From Thermoproteaceae archaeon (lineage in GTDB: Archaea; Thermoproteota; Thermoprotei; Thermoproteales; Thermoproteaceae), in NCBI GenBank assembly GCA_020833025.1, contig JAJHRB010000004.1, forward strand, positions 1 through 39,870: a stretch of DNA of 39,870 bases, read 5' to 3'. Positions within the stretch are counted from its first letter, which is position 1, and each line of letters starts with the position of its first letter. The notes under the pieces were generated by a model. The model was not told where the DNA came from, did no database searches, and worked only from the letters and a program-made list of their open reading frames with translations. Made by a program: the position numbers and the translations under genes. This document shows positions 7,284 through 16,004 of this stretch, piece after piece.

Positions 7284-10070
7284 GTGGTCTTCGAGCTGCT
7301 CCACCCGGCGGTGAGGCGCGCGCTGGAGGAGAGGGGGTTCCGAGAGCCCACGGAGCCCCAGAGGCTGGCAATACCAGAGATACTTGCCGGCAGTAACGTA
7401 CTGGTGGTGGCGCCCACTGGCACCGGGAAGACGGAGGCCGCGGTGCTTCCAGTGCTCTCGAGAATGCTCGAGCTCGGGGCCCAGGCGCCCGGCATATACG
7501 CGCTCTACATAACGCCGCTCAGGGCCCTCAACAGGGACCTCCTCGACAGGATTAAGTGGTGGGGCGAGAGAGCGGGCCTCAGAGTAGACGTCAGGCACGG
7601 AGACACAGACAGGGCGGAGAGGCAGCGTCAGAGCAGGCAGCCCCCGCACGTGCTGATCACGACGCCCGAGATGCTGCAGGCAGTAATGACAGGCAGGAGA
7701 CTGCTGGGCCACCTGAGAGAGCTCAGGTGGGTTGTCGTGGACGAGGTCCACGAGCTCGCCGAGGACAAGAGGGGGGTTCAGCTGTCGCTGGCGCTCGAGA
7801 GGCTCAGGTACCACGTCGGGCGCGACCTCCAGATAATCGGGCTCTCGGCAACAGTCGGAAGCCCCGAGGAGGTTGCCAGATTTCTCGTCGGGGCCGGGAG
7901 GCCCTTCAAGGTAGTTATGGTCGGGGTTGCCAGGAGGATGCAGCTGGACGTCGTGAGGCCGGCGCCGGCTGAAGAGGACAAGAGACTCGCCGAGGCTCAC
8001 GGCCTCCACCCGGAGGTAGTCGCCAGGCTCAGGCTGGTGAGGAGGCTTGTCGAGGGGGCCCGCTCTGCCCTGATATTCGTCAATACGAGGAGCATGGCAG
8101 AGCTCCTCAGCTTCCGCATGTCGTATCTCTTCGGCGACCTGCCCGTCGCAGTTCACCACTCGTCGCTATCGAAGGCCGTCAGGGTGTCCGTCGAGCAGCG
8201 CATGAGGCGCGGAGAGCTGAAGGCCATTGTAGCCACGTCGAGCCTTGAGCTGGGAATCGACGTGGGGCACATAGACTTGGTCGTCCAGTATATGTCGCCA
8301 CATCAGGTGACGCGCCTGGTGCAGAGGGTGGGGCGGAGCGGGCACTCGCTGAGCTCCACGCCGAGAGGCGTTGTGGTGTGCGAGGACGTGAACGACACAA
8401 TGGAGGCAATGGTCATCGCGAGGCGCGCTCGTGCTGGCCTGCTGGAGCCCGTCAAGGTACCCAGCAAGCCGTACGACGTTCTCGTGAACCAAATAGCCGC
8501 GTTCCTAATATTAAAGCCCAGGTGGAGTCTCGCCGAGCTTTACGAGGTTATCAGGAGGGCTTACCCCTACCGCGACCTGACGCTTGACGAGCTCAGGAGA
8601 ATCGTCAAGTTCATGGGCGAGCTCCACCCGAGACTGGCGCTGTACTTCGAGGATAGCGACACGGTCGTGAGGCCTAGATCCCGAGGCTTCTACCGCTACT
8701 TCTACGAGAACCTCTCCATGATTCCCGACGAGAGGCAGTATGCCGTGATTGACGCGAGAACGGGAGAGCTCGTGGGCACACTCGACGAGTCGTTTGTTGC
8801 AGAGTACGGGAGCGCCGGCGTCAAGTTCATCTTTAGAGGGAGGCCGTGGGTCATAGTCGGAGTTGACGGGAGGGGCGTGAGAGTTGTGGAGGTCCAGGAC
8901 CCCTCGGGCGCCGTGCCGAGCTGGATCGGCGAGGAGATACCGGTGCCGCTCGAGGTGGCGCAGGAAGTGGGGGCGCTGAGGAGGAGGGCACGCGGCGGGG
9001 ACCACAAGGCGATAGCGGAGGAGTACGGCGTGAGCGAGGAGACCGCGAGGTACGCAGTGGGGGAGGTGCTCAAGCACGAGGGCCCGCTCCCGGACGACAG
9101 GACTGTCGTGGCGGAGCAGTACGGCGAGAATGTCGTGATAGTCCACGCGGCCTTCGGCACGCTCGTCAACAGGACGCTGGCAAGGCTGCTGGGAGAGCTG
9201 CTGGCAAGAATTTTTGAGAGGCCGGTGGGAGTCCAGCCGGACCCCTACGGCATTGTCATTCAATCGTCAGAGCGCGTGTCTGCAGAGCTCGTCGGCGAGC
9301 AGCTTAAGAGACTTGCCGCAATTAGCGCGGAGGAGCTGCTAGAGCTCTTAAAGGCGGCGCTGGTAAAGTCGGGCGCGTTCAAGTGGCGGCTCTTGCACGT
9401 TGCGAAGAGAATGGGCGCCGTCGACAAGGACGCTGACGTGCACAGCGTCAGCATGTCCAAGCTCGTGGAGGCATTTGGCGGCACGCCGGTATTTGACGAG
9501 GCTCTTAAGGAGTCGCTGGAGAGGGACCTGGACGTGGAGGGGGCGCTTGAGGTGCTCGCGAGGATTAGGAGGGGTGAGATATGCGTTGTGCGCGCCCGCG
9601 GCCCGACGCATCTGGGGCGCGTTCTCTACGAGAGGGTCTCTCACAGGCTCGAGGTAATACCGCCCGAGAGGCTCAAGAGGCTCGTCATAGACAGCACAAA
9701 GGCGCGACTCCTGAACCACGTGATGGTCGTGGCGTGTCTTGACTGCGGCTGGCACGACGCAGTGAGGGTTGGGGAGCTGTCAGAGCTGAAGTGCGCGAGA
9801 TGCGGCGGGCGCAATCTCGGAGCACTGCGCTCCGCCCGCGGCGACAGCACAGAGCGCGAGCTCAAGAGGCGCGCTGAAGAGCTCGCGAGGACAGCAGAGC
9901 TCATTAGGAGACACGGCTGGCTTGCGCTCTACGCGCTGGCGGCGAGAGTGCCCGTGGGCGACGTCGAGAGAATATTACTGGAGGTAGACGGCGCCAGTCT
10001 TGACGCTGTGACAGAGAGACTGCTAGAGGCAGAGCGGGAGCACCTGAAAAAGAGACTTCTCGAGTCCTAG
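7284..10070 (+). CDS. lhr: Lhr-type superfamily 2 ATP-dependent helicase
   Basis: A 928-aa helicase of the archaeal Lhr group, implicated in DNA repair and RNA/DNA unwinding. The motor has TEPQRLAIPEI (Q-like), APTGTGKTEAA (motif I), TPLRALNRD (Ia), DEVHEL (II), LSATVG (III), TSSLELGIDVG (V) and QRVGRSGHS (VI). A long winged-helix/Lhr-core region follows. The C-terminus has a zinc-ribbon-like CLDCGWH...CARCGGRN about 85 residues before the end. The GTG at 7284 fits the shared TATA-like box; a TTG at 7269 is the upstream alternative. It has no downstream partner and ends facing the minus-strand GlmU-like gene. Confidence 0.93.
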   Translation: MVFELLHPAVRRALEERGFREPTEPQRLAIPEILAGSNVLVVAPTGTGKTEAAVLPVLSRMLELGAQAPGIYALYITPLRALNRDLLDRIKWWGERAGLRVDVRHGDTDRAERQRQSRQPPHVLITTPEMLQAVMTGRRLLGHLRELRWVVVDEVHELAEDKRGVQLSLALERLRYHVGRDLQIIGLSATVGSPEEVARFLVGAGRPFKVVMVGVARRMQLDVVRPAPAEEDKRLAEAHGLHPEVVARLRLVRRLVEGARSALIFVNTRSMAELLSFRMSYLFGDLPVAVHHSSLSKAVRVSVEQRMRRGELKAIVATSSLELGIDVGHIDLVVQYMSPHQVTRLVQRVGRSGHSLSSTPRGVVVCEDVNDTMEAMVIARRARAGLLEPVKVPSKPYDVLVNQIAAFLILKPRWSLAELYEVIRRAYPYRDLTLDELRRIVKFMGELHPRLALYFEDSDTVVRPRSRGFYRYFYENLSMIPDERQYAVIDARTGELVGTLDESFVAEYGSAGVKFIFRGRPWVIVGVDGRGVRVVEVQDPSGAVPSWIGEEIPVPLEVAQEVGALRRRARGGDHKAIAEEYGVSEETARYAVGEVLKHEGPLPDDRTVVAEQYGENVVIVHAAFGTLVNRTLARLLGELLARIFERPVGVQPDPYGIVIQSSERVSAELVGEQLKRLAAISAEELLELLKAALVKSGAFKWRLLHVAKRMGAVDKDADVHSVSMSKLVEAFGGTPVFDEALKESLERDLDVEGALEVLARIRRGEICVVRARGPTHLGRVLYERVSHRLEVIPPERLKRLVIDSTKARLLNHVMVVACLDCGWHDAVRVGELSELKCARCGGRNLGALRSARGDSTERELKRRAEELARTAELIRRHGWLALYALAARVPVGDVERILLEVDGASLDAVTERLLEAEREHLKKRLLES

Positions 10071-10122
10071 CGCCTGCCGGCCGTCGCTGGATGCCGCCGG
10101 CTCGCGCCGGCCCGCAGCGTCC

Positions 10123-11136
10123 TCAGCCCGCGGGGCTGAGGCGGCCGCCCAGGAGTCTCGAGGTGTAGTACTCAAAGAGGTCGCCTCTGCCGAAGCGCTC
10201 GAGGTCGCGGCGGACGTACTCCCTCGCCCTATCCCTGTCCATCGGCACGATCACGCCGTTCTTGTAAATGCTGAGGGGCGGTACGTCTCTGTCGACGAGC
10301 CCGTAGACGTGAGAGAGCGGGCCGATGTACTTGCCACAGTATATCAGCGTGCCTATCGCGGTCTTGGCAAAGTCCCCGAAAATCGCGCCGAGCTTCCTGT
10401 ACGCCCTCTGCGAGTAGGAAGGCCTCACTGGCCCCAGAGTGTTCTTCAAGTTCGAGACCGTCGTCCCGGCGCCGAGATTGACAAAGGGCGAGACGTAGCT
10501 GTCGCCGAGGTATCCCGAGTGCTGCTTACGAGTGTAAGCGTCCAGGAGCGCGTTCTTCACCTCGCCCCTCACCCTGGAGTTGTAGTAAAGCGCCGTGCTG
10601 GGCCTCACGTGAGTGAGGGGGAGGGCCGCGGACTCCGGCCCGATGACGGCCGGGCCCTCGACCACCGCGTACTCGTAAACGCGGCCGCGGACGTAAACAC
10701 TGCCCCGGGCGATCCCGCGGACGTCCCCCCTCACGAGCTCTACCCCGAGCTCTCGCAGTCTCGCAAGAGCGAGGCTCATGAACTCAACGTTGCGCTCTAT
10801 AGCGTCTGCGAGCGAGGCCAGCGGCTCCACCACCAGCCTGCTCCCGCCAAAGTCCGCGCTGTGCTCCCCGCACACGAGACTCTTTGACTTGAGGAGATAC
10901 GGCGCGCAGCCGACGTGAATTCTGGGGACGTCCGGCGGCACTCCATTCCTGATCTCGAACCTGCAGCCCTCGAGTATGAGCGGCAAGTCCACGGCCTCCT
11001 CAACGTAAACGACGACCTTGCCCGCGTCGCACAGCGCGAGCGCGACGAGCTCGACAATGCGAAACCCGCCGACCACCAGATAGGGCGGCGGGGCGGCAAG
11101 CGCCGGGGGCAGGCTGCCGACAATTGCGACTTCCAC
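10123..11136 (-). CDS. GlmU-like nucleotidyl/acyltransferase with left-handed beta-helix
   Basis: A 337-aa protein. The C-terminal half carries hexapeptide-repeat text, HSGYLGDSYVSPFVNLGAG followed by TTVSNLKNTLGPV, very like the acyltransferase half of GlmU-family sugar-phosphate proteins. The N-terminal half (AIVGSLPPALAAPPPYLVVG and onward) lacks an obvious GxGTRMxP pyrophosphorylase signature, so only the acyltransferase-like activity can be suggested. A role in sugar-nucleotide or surface-glycan metabolism is inference. It starts at a GTG divergent from the hypothetical gene at 11178; the A/T-rich spacer probably contains both promoters. Confidence 0.72.
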   Translation of the reverse strand: MEVAIVGSLPPALAAPPPYLVVGGFRIVELVALALCDAGKVVVYVEEAVDLPLILEGCRFEIRNGVPPDVPRIHVGCAPYLLKSKSLVCGEHSADFGGSRLVVEPLASLADAIERNVEFMSLALARLRELGVELVRGDVRGIARGSVYVRGRVYEYAVVEGPAVIGPESAALPLTHVRPSTALYYNSRVRGEVKNALLDAYTRKQHSGYLGDSYVSPFVNLGAGTTVSNLKNTLGPVRPSYSQRAYRKLGAIFGDFAKTAIGTLIYCGKYIGPLSHVYGLVDRDVPPLSIYKNGVIVPMDRDRAREYVRRDLERFGRGDLFEYYTSRLLGGRLSPAG

Positions 11137-11177
11137 GTTAAAGTTATTATCGCACGAGAATTTGAGGCTGCAGGCCG

Positions 11178-11915
11178 ATGCTGAGGGAGGTCAGAGAAGC
11201 CGTGAGGAAGCTCCTGGGCGTTGAGGATGCGCCGGAGTGGCTCCTGCGCAGGATTGTGCAGGAGATGAGGGAGAGGGGGCTTGACGTCGAGGGGGCCGTG
11301 AGCTACCTAGCCCCCCTGATAGAGAGAGTATACGGAGCAAACGTGAGGAGGTACAGGCCGGGGCGCGCCAGCATAAGGAAGGCCTCGGCATTTCTAACCG
11401 CCGAGATGCTAGAGATATTGGGGTATCGCGTTGAGTTCATCAGACTCTTCGGCACTGCCGTGCCGGCAGCTGTCAAAGGAGAGGGAGTGTACACGCCCGC
11501 CATTCCAGTATTTGACAGCAAGAGGAGGACGCGGTACATAACAGCGCTCAGCAGGAAGCTCATGAGGAGCGTGATACAGATAACCACAGTGAGAGGCGCC
11601 GAGGGAGTTCTCGCTGAGGTAGTGAGAGTTGACAGGCCGCCGTTCTACTACCTCTACACGCCGGCCGACCTGAGGCCCCTTCTGGAGGGCGCCCTGCCGA
11701 TACAGGCGCAGAGAGACAGCGCGCTCAACAAGCTCTACCAGTACTGGAAGTTGTTCAGAGAGCGGGGGTACCTTGTTCTCGTCGGGAGGGAAATTGGCGG
11801 GGTTGTGGTCGACCTTCTCGCCGTCGGTCTCGGAAGGTACGCGGTAGTGAGAGGGGCGGGCGGGAGAAAGCTCGCGCGGCTTAGGAGAGTCCTTGACGGC
11901 ATTTACGTCGTTTGA
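11178..11915 (+). CDS. Conserved-looking hypothetical protein
   Basis: A 245-aa protein I do not recognise. The N-terminal about 60 residues are strongly helical and charged (REVREAVRKLLGVEDAPEWL, then VQEMRERGLDVEGAVSYL). The rest mixes strands and helices with many basic residues (RYRPGRASIRKASAF, SKRRTRYITALSRKLMRSVI) and ends in hydrophobic beta-type sequence (GYLVLVGREIGGVVVDLLAVG). That composition fits a nucleic-acid-binding protein, possibly nuclease-like at the C-terminus, but no catalytic motif is clear. ATG at 11178 with an A/T-rich tract (TTATTATC) about 27 nt upstream. It abuts the next minus-strand gene with no gap. Confidence 0.75.
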   Translation: MLREVREAVRKLLGVEDAPEWLLRRIVQEMRERGLDVEGAVSYLAPLIERVYGANVRRYRPGRASIRKASAFLTAEMLEILGYRVEFIRLFGTAVPAAVKGEGVYTPAIPVFDSKRRTRYITALSRKLMRSVIQITTVRGAEGVLAEVVRVDRPPFYYLYTPADLRPLLEGALPIQAQRDSALNKLYQYWKLFRERGYLVLVGREIGGVVVDLLAVGLGRYAVVRGAGGRKLARLRRVLDGIYVV

Positions 11916-12200
11916 TTACTTACCGGCGCTGGCTCGCGCGCGCCTCAGCTCGCGCACTCTGGCTATTTCCCTCTCGATAAGCGACACGTGAAACTCGAGC
12001 TCCTCAATTACAAGCCTCTTAGCAGCCTCCCTGCCGTACTTCAGTATCTCCTCGGCCTCGTCGAGCTTCCCCCTCCTGACTCTCTCCTGCGCCGTGTAGA
12101 CCACGCACTCGACGAGCTTCTCCTTGAATTCGAGAGCCTTGCGACTGTTGCCCTCGCGCTCGGCCCACGCCGCGAGTCTCTCCCACCTTGCGCACGCCAC
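11916..12200 (-). CDS. Small helical hypothetical protein
   Basis: A 94-aa, almost entirely helical and charged protein (WERLAAWAEREGNSRKALEF, EEILKYGREAAKRLVIEELE), possibly two or three antiparallel helices of TPR-like type. The start is taken at the GTG at 12200 because a TTTTTAAT tract at 12221-12228 is centred 25 nt upstream; the ATG at 12221 lies inside that box and is unlikely. The gene follows nop5 on the same strand but has its own promoter. No family recognised. Confidence 0.65.
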   Translation of the reverse strand: MACARWERLAAWAEREGNSRKALEFKEKLVECVVYTAQERVRRGKLDEAEEILKYGREAAKRLVIEELEFHVSLIEREIARVRELRRARASAGK

Positions 12201-12242
12201 CGCAGGGCGGCGCTCGCGCATTAAAAAGCGTTGGCGCGGGGG

Positions 12243-13517
12243 CTAGCGGCCCGGCCTCCGTCTTGAGGGCGGGGGCGGCGGCGTCTTTCCGGGCTCTTGC
12301 GGCTTTGCGGCCGGCGGGGGCGGCGCCCTGGCCCTCGCCGCCGGCTGCGGGGCTCTGGGCGGCGGCTTGGCGTAGAGAGTCTTCACCTCCTGAATGCGCT
12401 TCAGGAGCTCCTCCTTCAGTCTCGGCGCTATGAAGTTCCCCGTGAACGCGTCTGCCTTTGCCGCTATAGCCAGCTTCGCTGCGAGGGCTCTCGCTATCTT
12501 GCCCCTCTGCCATCTGGGCGACCTGAAGATCTCCGGGTACTGGAATATCACGCCGTGCTTAGGCGGCTTGCTGCCAGTGCGCAGTGCTCTGAATAGCGCC
12601 TTCTCGGCGCCGAGCACCTGTATCGTGGACGCCGGCAGGAACGCCAGTCTCATGAGGCCGCCAGCCAGCTTTACCAGTCTCGCGCCCAGCAGCGGGCCGA
12701 CGAGCTCTCTTACGTTCGGCGCGACCTCCCTCATGGCCTCGTCAATGTAGCCGGCGAGGGCCTCTCTGAACTCCTCCAGCTTGACGAACACGTCGGCGTA
12801 GGTCTTAATCTGCTCGAGGTCCCACTCTGTCATCTCCGCGCCCACGCTCTTCGCTGCAGCCTCCGCTATCTTCCTCGCTCTCTCTTCCTGAATGTCGGGG
12901 ATGGCCCTCTTCAAGCTCTCCTGCGTTATCTTGGATCTGTGGCCAATGAAGTACACCACTCTCACGTATTCCCTGTTGTCCTTGGCGAGCTCCTCGAGCT
13001 CAGGAAAGTGAAGCCCGTACCACTCTCTAATTCTCGACGCGATTAAATTCATTATCTTGTCCACGTCGTCAAGCGCGCTGATTGCCTGCGCTACGTAAAG
13101 GTCTCTCTTCTCAACAGCCTGCCTGAGCTTGCGCCTCGTGACCAGCTCGCTCACGTCGAGCAGGAACTTCCTGTACTCGCCCCACTCCATGCCGAGCTGC
13201 TGCAGGTACTCGGCGAACCTCTGCCTGAACGCCACGACGGCCCTGCACGGGCTTTCCGCGTGCACCTCCACGCCCTTGACAGCTAGGACGAGCTTGCGGG
13301 CAAGCTCGGGATCCTCGACTACTACTCTCTCGGCCCTCTGTTTCAGTCTCTCGATGAGATTCAGAAGCTCTGGCACGGGATTTGACTTCTCCAGCTCTAT
13401 CACCCTGCTCGCTACCAGCTCGAGATCCCGCTCGTACAGCTCCTTGTCAACTAGATTTCCTGACTCGTCTAGGGCGAAGAAGCCTAGCACATCAGTCGCA
13501 ATATAGATTCTAGTCAT
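12243..13517 (-). CDS. nop5: Nop5 (Nop56/58), C/D box sRNP core protein
   Basis: A 424-aa archaeal Nop5, which bridges L7Ae on the sRNA and fibrillarin in the 2'-O-methylation complex. The Nop domain is clear: FPELEELAKDNREYVRVVYF, IPDIQEERARKIAEAAAKSV, VGPLLGARLVKLAGGLMRLA and FLPASTIQVLGAEKALFRAL. The N-terminal fibrillarin-binding domain precedes it. The C-terminus is a Pro/Ala/Arg-rich tail of about 45 residues. Fibrillarin, usually its neighbour in archaea, is not beside it here. A TTTATTAAGG tract about 25 nt upstream of the ATG gives it its own promoter. It is relevant to the candidate C/D box sRNA at 35770. Confidence 0.96.
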   Translation of the reverse strand: MTRIYIATDVLGFFALDESGNLVDKELYERDLELVASRVIELEKSNPVPELLNLIERLKQRAERVVVEDPELARKLVLAVKGVEVHAESPCRAVVAFRQRFAEYLQQLGMEWGEYRKFLLDVSELVTRRKLRQAVEKRDLYVAQAISALDDVDKIMNLIASRIREWYGLHFPELEELAKDNREYVRVVYFIGHRSKITQESLKRAIPDIQEERARKIAEAAAKSVGAEMTEWDLEQIKTYADVFVKLEEFREALAGYIDEAMREVAPNVRELVGPLLGARLVKLAGGLMRLAFLPASTIQVLGAEKALFRALRTGSKPPKHGVIFQYPEIFRSPRWQRGKIARALAAKLAIAAKADAFTGNFIAPRLKEELLKRIQEVKTLYAKPPPRAPQPAARARAPPPPAAKPQEPGKTPPPPPSRRRPGR

Positions 13518-13581
13518 TGAGTGCGCAAGTCAGCGGCTCCTTAATAAACGTGTCGTCGCGAGACCGAGCTATCGTAACATG

Positions 13582-15462
13582 TCAAGGCCGTACATGCAGC
13601 TCGGAGAGGGCACGCTTGACATCCTCAACGTCAACTCTCCCCCTGTAGGCCCGCATGACCTCTCTCAGCGCGTTCACGGACCCGACCCTCTGCACGGCCT
13701 CCCTCACTATCTCCCTGACCTTCTCGTAGGGGAGCCTCGTCAAGCCCAGGCGCTTTGCCGCCTCCTCTGCCGTCTCGCCCGGCTTCATGTTCCTAAGCAC
13801 GTCCTCCACGGCCTCCTTCGTGATGACTCCCTTGTCGAGAGCCTCCAGCACTGACGCTACCTTCTCCTCGGTTATCTCAACGCCCTCCCGCGCCAGGGCC
13901 CTCGCAATGTTGATGAGCACTCGCGCTACTAGCGGCGGCGGGACCGACCTGTACCTCAACACGTACTCCTCAAACTTCTCTAAATGCGGGGACCTGACCA
14001 GCTGCAGCGCCACGTCCTTGCTGAGGCCCATCGCCGCCAGCTTGTCCAGCTTGTCCTCCAGGCTCACTCTGGCGATCTCCTCGGCCCTCCTGATTATCTC
14101 AATCGTGATCTTGACCGGCGGCAGGTCGGTCTCCGGGTACATTCTGGCGGCGCCGGGCCTCGGCCTGAGGAATCTCGTCGTGCCGTCGGGATTGGCGCCG
14201 CGGGTCTCTTCAGGCACCCCGTTCACGGCCGCGTTGAGTCTCTGCACGATAACCGCTGCCGCCTCCTCGAGCTCTCTCCTGTCAATGCCTGCCAGCAGGA
14301 CGAAGCAGCCCGTACCCGCCATTGCCTCGACACGCCTGACCTCGTCCGCCGCGATTCCGTAGCCCGGCAGCTCGTCGCTGTGCACGAGGCCTCCCAGCTC
14401 CGTCCACGCCCTCACGTAGTCGGCGAGCTCGGCGCCGAAGCGCCTGCCCGGCTGTACCTCAAGGCCGAGGAGCCCCTGAAAGCCGGGGGTCTTGACGGCA
14501 ATTACCTGCCCGCCGGCCTTGAGCGCGCTGGATATGAGCCTCGACTTGGTGTTCGCGAAGGCGGCAGTCACGTCAACGGTGGACGGCTCGAGCCCCCTCA
14601 CGCCCCTTCTCCTGAGCTCCTCTGCCATCCTGAGCAGGTTTAGCTGCCTCATCACCTCGTACTCTATGACCCTCGGTATGAGGGACAGGTCCGGCACGCC
14701 CTTTATTTCAGTCTTCGCGCCCCCGGCTATCGAGACGTTGACGTCCTGCCTGACGGTTCCCGCGCCTCTCCTGGCCCTCCCAGTTATCTTGACGCTGTAC
14801 CCTACTATCCACGCGACCTCCTCGATCTGCTGCGGGCTGTAAGTCATGGGCTCCGTCGCTATCTCCACCAGCGGTATGCCGAGCCTGTCCAGCCTGTACA
14901 CCACCGTCCTCCCCTCCTCGGCGATCTTCCTGGCGGCGTCCTCCTCGAGCGCAATTGTCTGCACCCCTACATCGTATCCGAGGATCTTCTTCCTGCCGCC
15001 GTAGGCCACGAGCACGGTCCGCTGGAATCCCGAGACGTTCGACCCGTCCACCACAATCTTGCGCATGACGTGCATCTCGTCGAAGAGCTTCGCGTTGAAC
15101 ATCTTGGCCACCGCAACGGCCGTCACGAGCGCCTCCTCGTCGGGCATGTGCGGGGGCTCCTCGTCCAGCTCGACGAGACACGTCGTGTCGCGGTATCCCT
15201 CGTAGACGGCCCGCCTCCTCTTCCTCACCTCCCACACGACGGCCGGGTCCACGGCGCCCAGCTCGCTCAGCGAGATGTTGAGGCTCCTCTCCACCCTGAA
15301 GTGGGGCTCGTCGTCCCTCAAGAGAGGCGGGCAGTGGCAGAAGAGCTTGCGAGGCGTGCTCAGCTGGACGTGAATCTCGAGGCCCACCTTGAGCCCCAGG
15401 GCCCTGTAGTCCAGTTGAGTGCCGGCAGGCACGGGGCGTGCGGGGCGTTGCTTATTAGCCAT
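13582..15462 (-). CDS. gatE: Glu-tRNA(Gln) amidotransferase subunit E
   Basis: A 626-aa GatE, the tRNA-binding kinase/transamidase subunit of the archaeal GatDE enzyme that converts Glu-tRNA(Gln) into Gln-tRNA(Gln). GatB/E signatures are GLKVGLEIHVQLSTPRKLFC and TGRARRGAGTVRQDVNVSI. The AspRS-like insertion special to GatE is seen as FLRPRPGAARMYPETDLPP. The C-terminal helical and YqeY-like tail is present (EEAAKRLGLTRLPYEKVREI). The ATG at 15462 gives the family length; an open frame further upstream is spurious. A 23-bp palindrome lies 41 bp upstream, beyond which are a small winged-helix gene and tRNA-Glu. GatD is not in the window. Confidence 0.95.
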   Translation of the reverse strand: MANKQRPARPVPAGTQLDYRALGLKVGLEIHVQLSTPRKLFCHCPPLLRDDEPHFRVERSLNISLSELGAVDPAVVWEVRKRRRAVYEGYRDTTCLVELDEEPPHMPDEEALVTAVAVAKMFNAKLFDEMHVMRKIVVDGSNVSGFQRTVLVAYGGRKKILGYDVGVQTIALEEDAARKIAEEGRTVVYRLDRLGIPLVEIATEPMTYSPQQIEEVAWIVGYSVKITGRARRGAGTVRQDVNVSIAGGAKTEIKGVPDLSLIPRVIEYEVMRQLNLLRMAEELRRRGVRGLEPSTVDVTAAFANTKSRLISSALKAGGQVIAVKTPGFQGLLGLEVQPGRRFGAELADYVRAWTELGGLVHSDELPGYGIAADEVRRVEAMAGTGCFVLLAGIDRRELEEAAAVIVQRLNAAVNGVPEETRGANPDGTTRFLRPRPGAARMYPETDLPPVKITIEIIRRAEEIARVSLEDKLDKLAAMGLSKDVALQLVRSPHLEKFEEYVLRYRSVPPPLVARVLINIARALAREGVEITEEKVASVLEALDKGVITKEAVEDVLRNMKPGETAEEAAKRLGLTRLPYEKVREIVREAVQRVGSVNALREVMRAYRGRVDVEDVKRALSELHVRP

Positions 15463-15502
15463 TTCGGCGGCGCGGGAGTCCTGCCTCTCCCGCGCCGGCC
15501 AA

Positions 15503-15525
15503 ACGTGTCCAATTTTTGGACACGA
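15503..15525. promoter_or_regulatory. Palindrome 1, putative operator upstream of gatE
   Basis: Arms ACGTGTCCAA and TTGGACACGA flank a TTT spacer, with a single mismatch at the last base. It is the reverse complement of palindrome 2 except at one end base. Its A/T core lies about 52 nt before the gatE ATG and could itself serve as a TATA-like box, so a bound protein would block gatE transcription (inference). It also sits 11 nt after the stop of the winged-helix gene. Confidence 0.7.
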
Positions 15526-15536
15526 TAGAGAGGCCG

Positions 15537-15806
15537 CTACGCCAGCTCCAGCGCCTGCACGACTGCAAGTCCCCTGTCCGTTAGCCTGTTGTACACGCAC
15601 GGGCGCCTCGCGTGGCACCTGCCCTCGTACCGCTCCACAAGGCCGCGCCTGACGGCCTCTTCCAGCGCGTCTTGCCCGTAGCCCCACTCGCCGAGCTGGC
15701 GCAAGAGCTCTCTCATGTAGGGCCATCTGCCGTGCGCGGCGTGGAACTTGTATATTGCCAGAAGCAGGCGCGCGAGCGCCCTCTCGCAGACCCCTATCTT
15801 CCTCAT
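15537..15806 (-). CDS. Small winged-helix DNA-binding protein, probable autoregulator
   Basis: An 89-aa protein with a winged-helix pattern: a first helix (ERALARLLLAIYKFHAAHG), a turn and recognition-type helix (WPYMRELLRQLGEWGYGQDA, EEAVRRGLVER), then a wing (CVYNRLTDRGLAVVQALELA) of the kind seen in archaeal transcription factors. Two cysteines (RCHARRPC) sit in the wing. The ATG at 15806 lies 26 nt from a TATA-like ATTTAAAC tract at 15829-15836. Palindrome 2 fills the space between that box and the start codon, the classical layout for negative autoregulation. Target genes are not known; gatE and itself are the obvious candidates. Confidence 0.75.
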   Translation of the reverse strand: MRKIGVCERALARLLLAIYKFHAAHGRWPYMRELLRQLGEWGYGQDALEEAVRRGLVERYEGRCHARRPCVYNRLTDRGLAVVQALELA

Positions 15807-15829
15807 ACGTGTCCAAAAATTGGACACGT
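15807..15829. promoter_or_regulatory. Palindrome 2, putative operator of the winged-helix gene
   Basis: Perfect arms ACGTGTCCAA and TTGGACACGT flank an AAA spacer. It occupies the gap between the TATA-like box (15829-15836) and the ATG (15806) of the minus-strand winged-helix gene, i.e. it would cover the transcription start. Together with palindrome 1 it brackets that gene. Confidence 0.75.
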
Positions 15830-15943
15830 TTAAATCACGGCACTAGCAGCGCGGCTGCCTGCGCCGGGCCTCGCGCCCCGCACTCTCTGAACGAGCTCGT
15901 CAGGCCAGTCCTCACTCTCACCGGCCGCCGAGCTTGCAGGGCG

Positions 15944-15992
15944 CCGGCATTTTGGGGCGCGTTTAAAACGCGAGGCCCTTTCAAAATGCCGG
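15944..15992. repeat. Nested 49-bp inverted repeat beside tRNA-Glu
   Basis: Outer arms CCGGCATTTTG (15944-15954) and CAAAATGCCGG (15982-15992) are perfectly complementary. Between them is a perfect palindrome CGCGTTTAAAACGCG (15958-15972), itself flanked by GGG and CCC. It starts 12 bp beyond the 3' end of tRNA-Glu in the direction of tRNA transcription. It could be a termination or processing structure, a protein-binding site or a recombination remnant; nothing in the sequence decides. Confidence 0.75.
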
Positions 15993-16004
15993 TCGTGATG
16001 GAGT

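Noticed and set aside
13582-15816. 744-aa version of gatE
   Set aside because: The extra 118 codons cross palindrome 1 and the winged-helix gene and have no homology-like content; the ATG at 15462 gives the normal GatE length.
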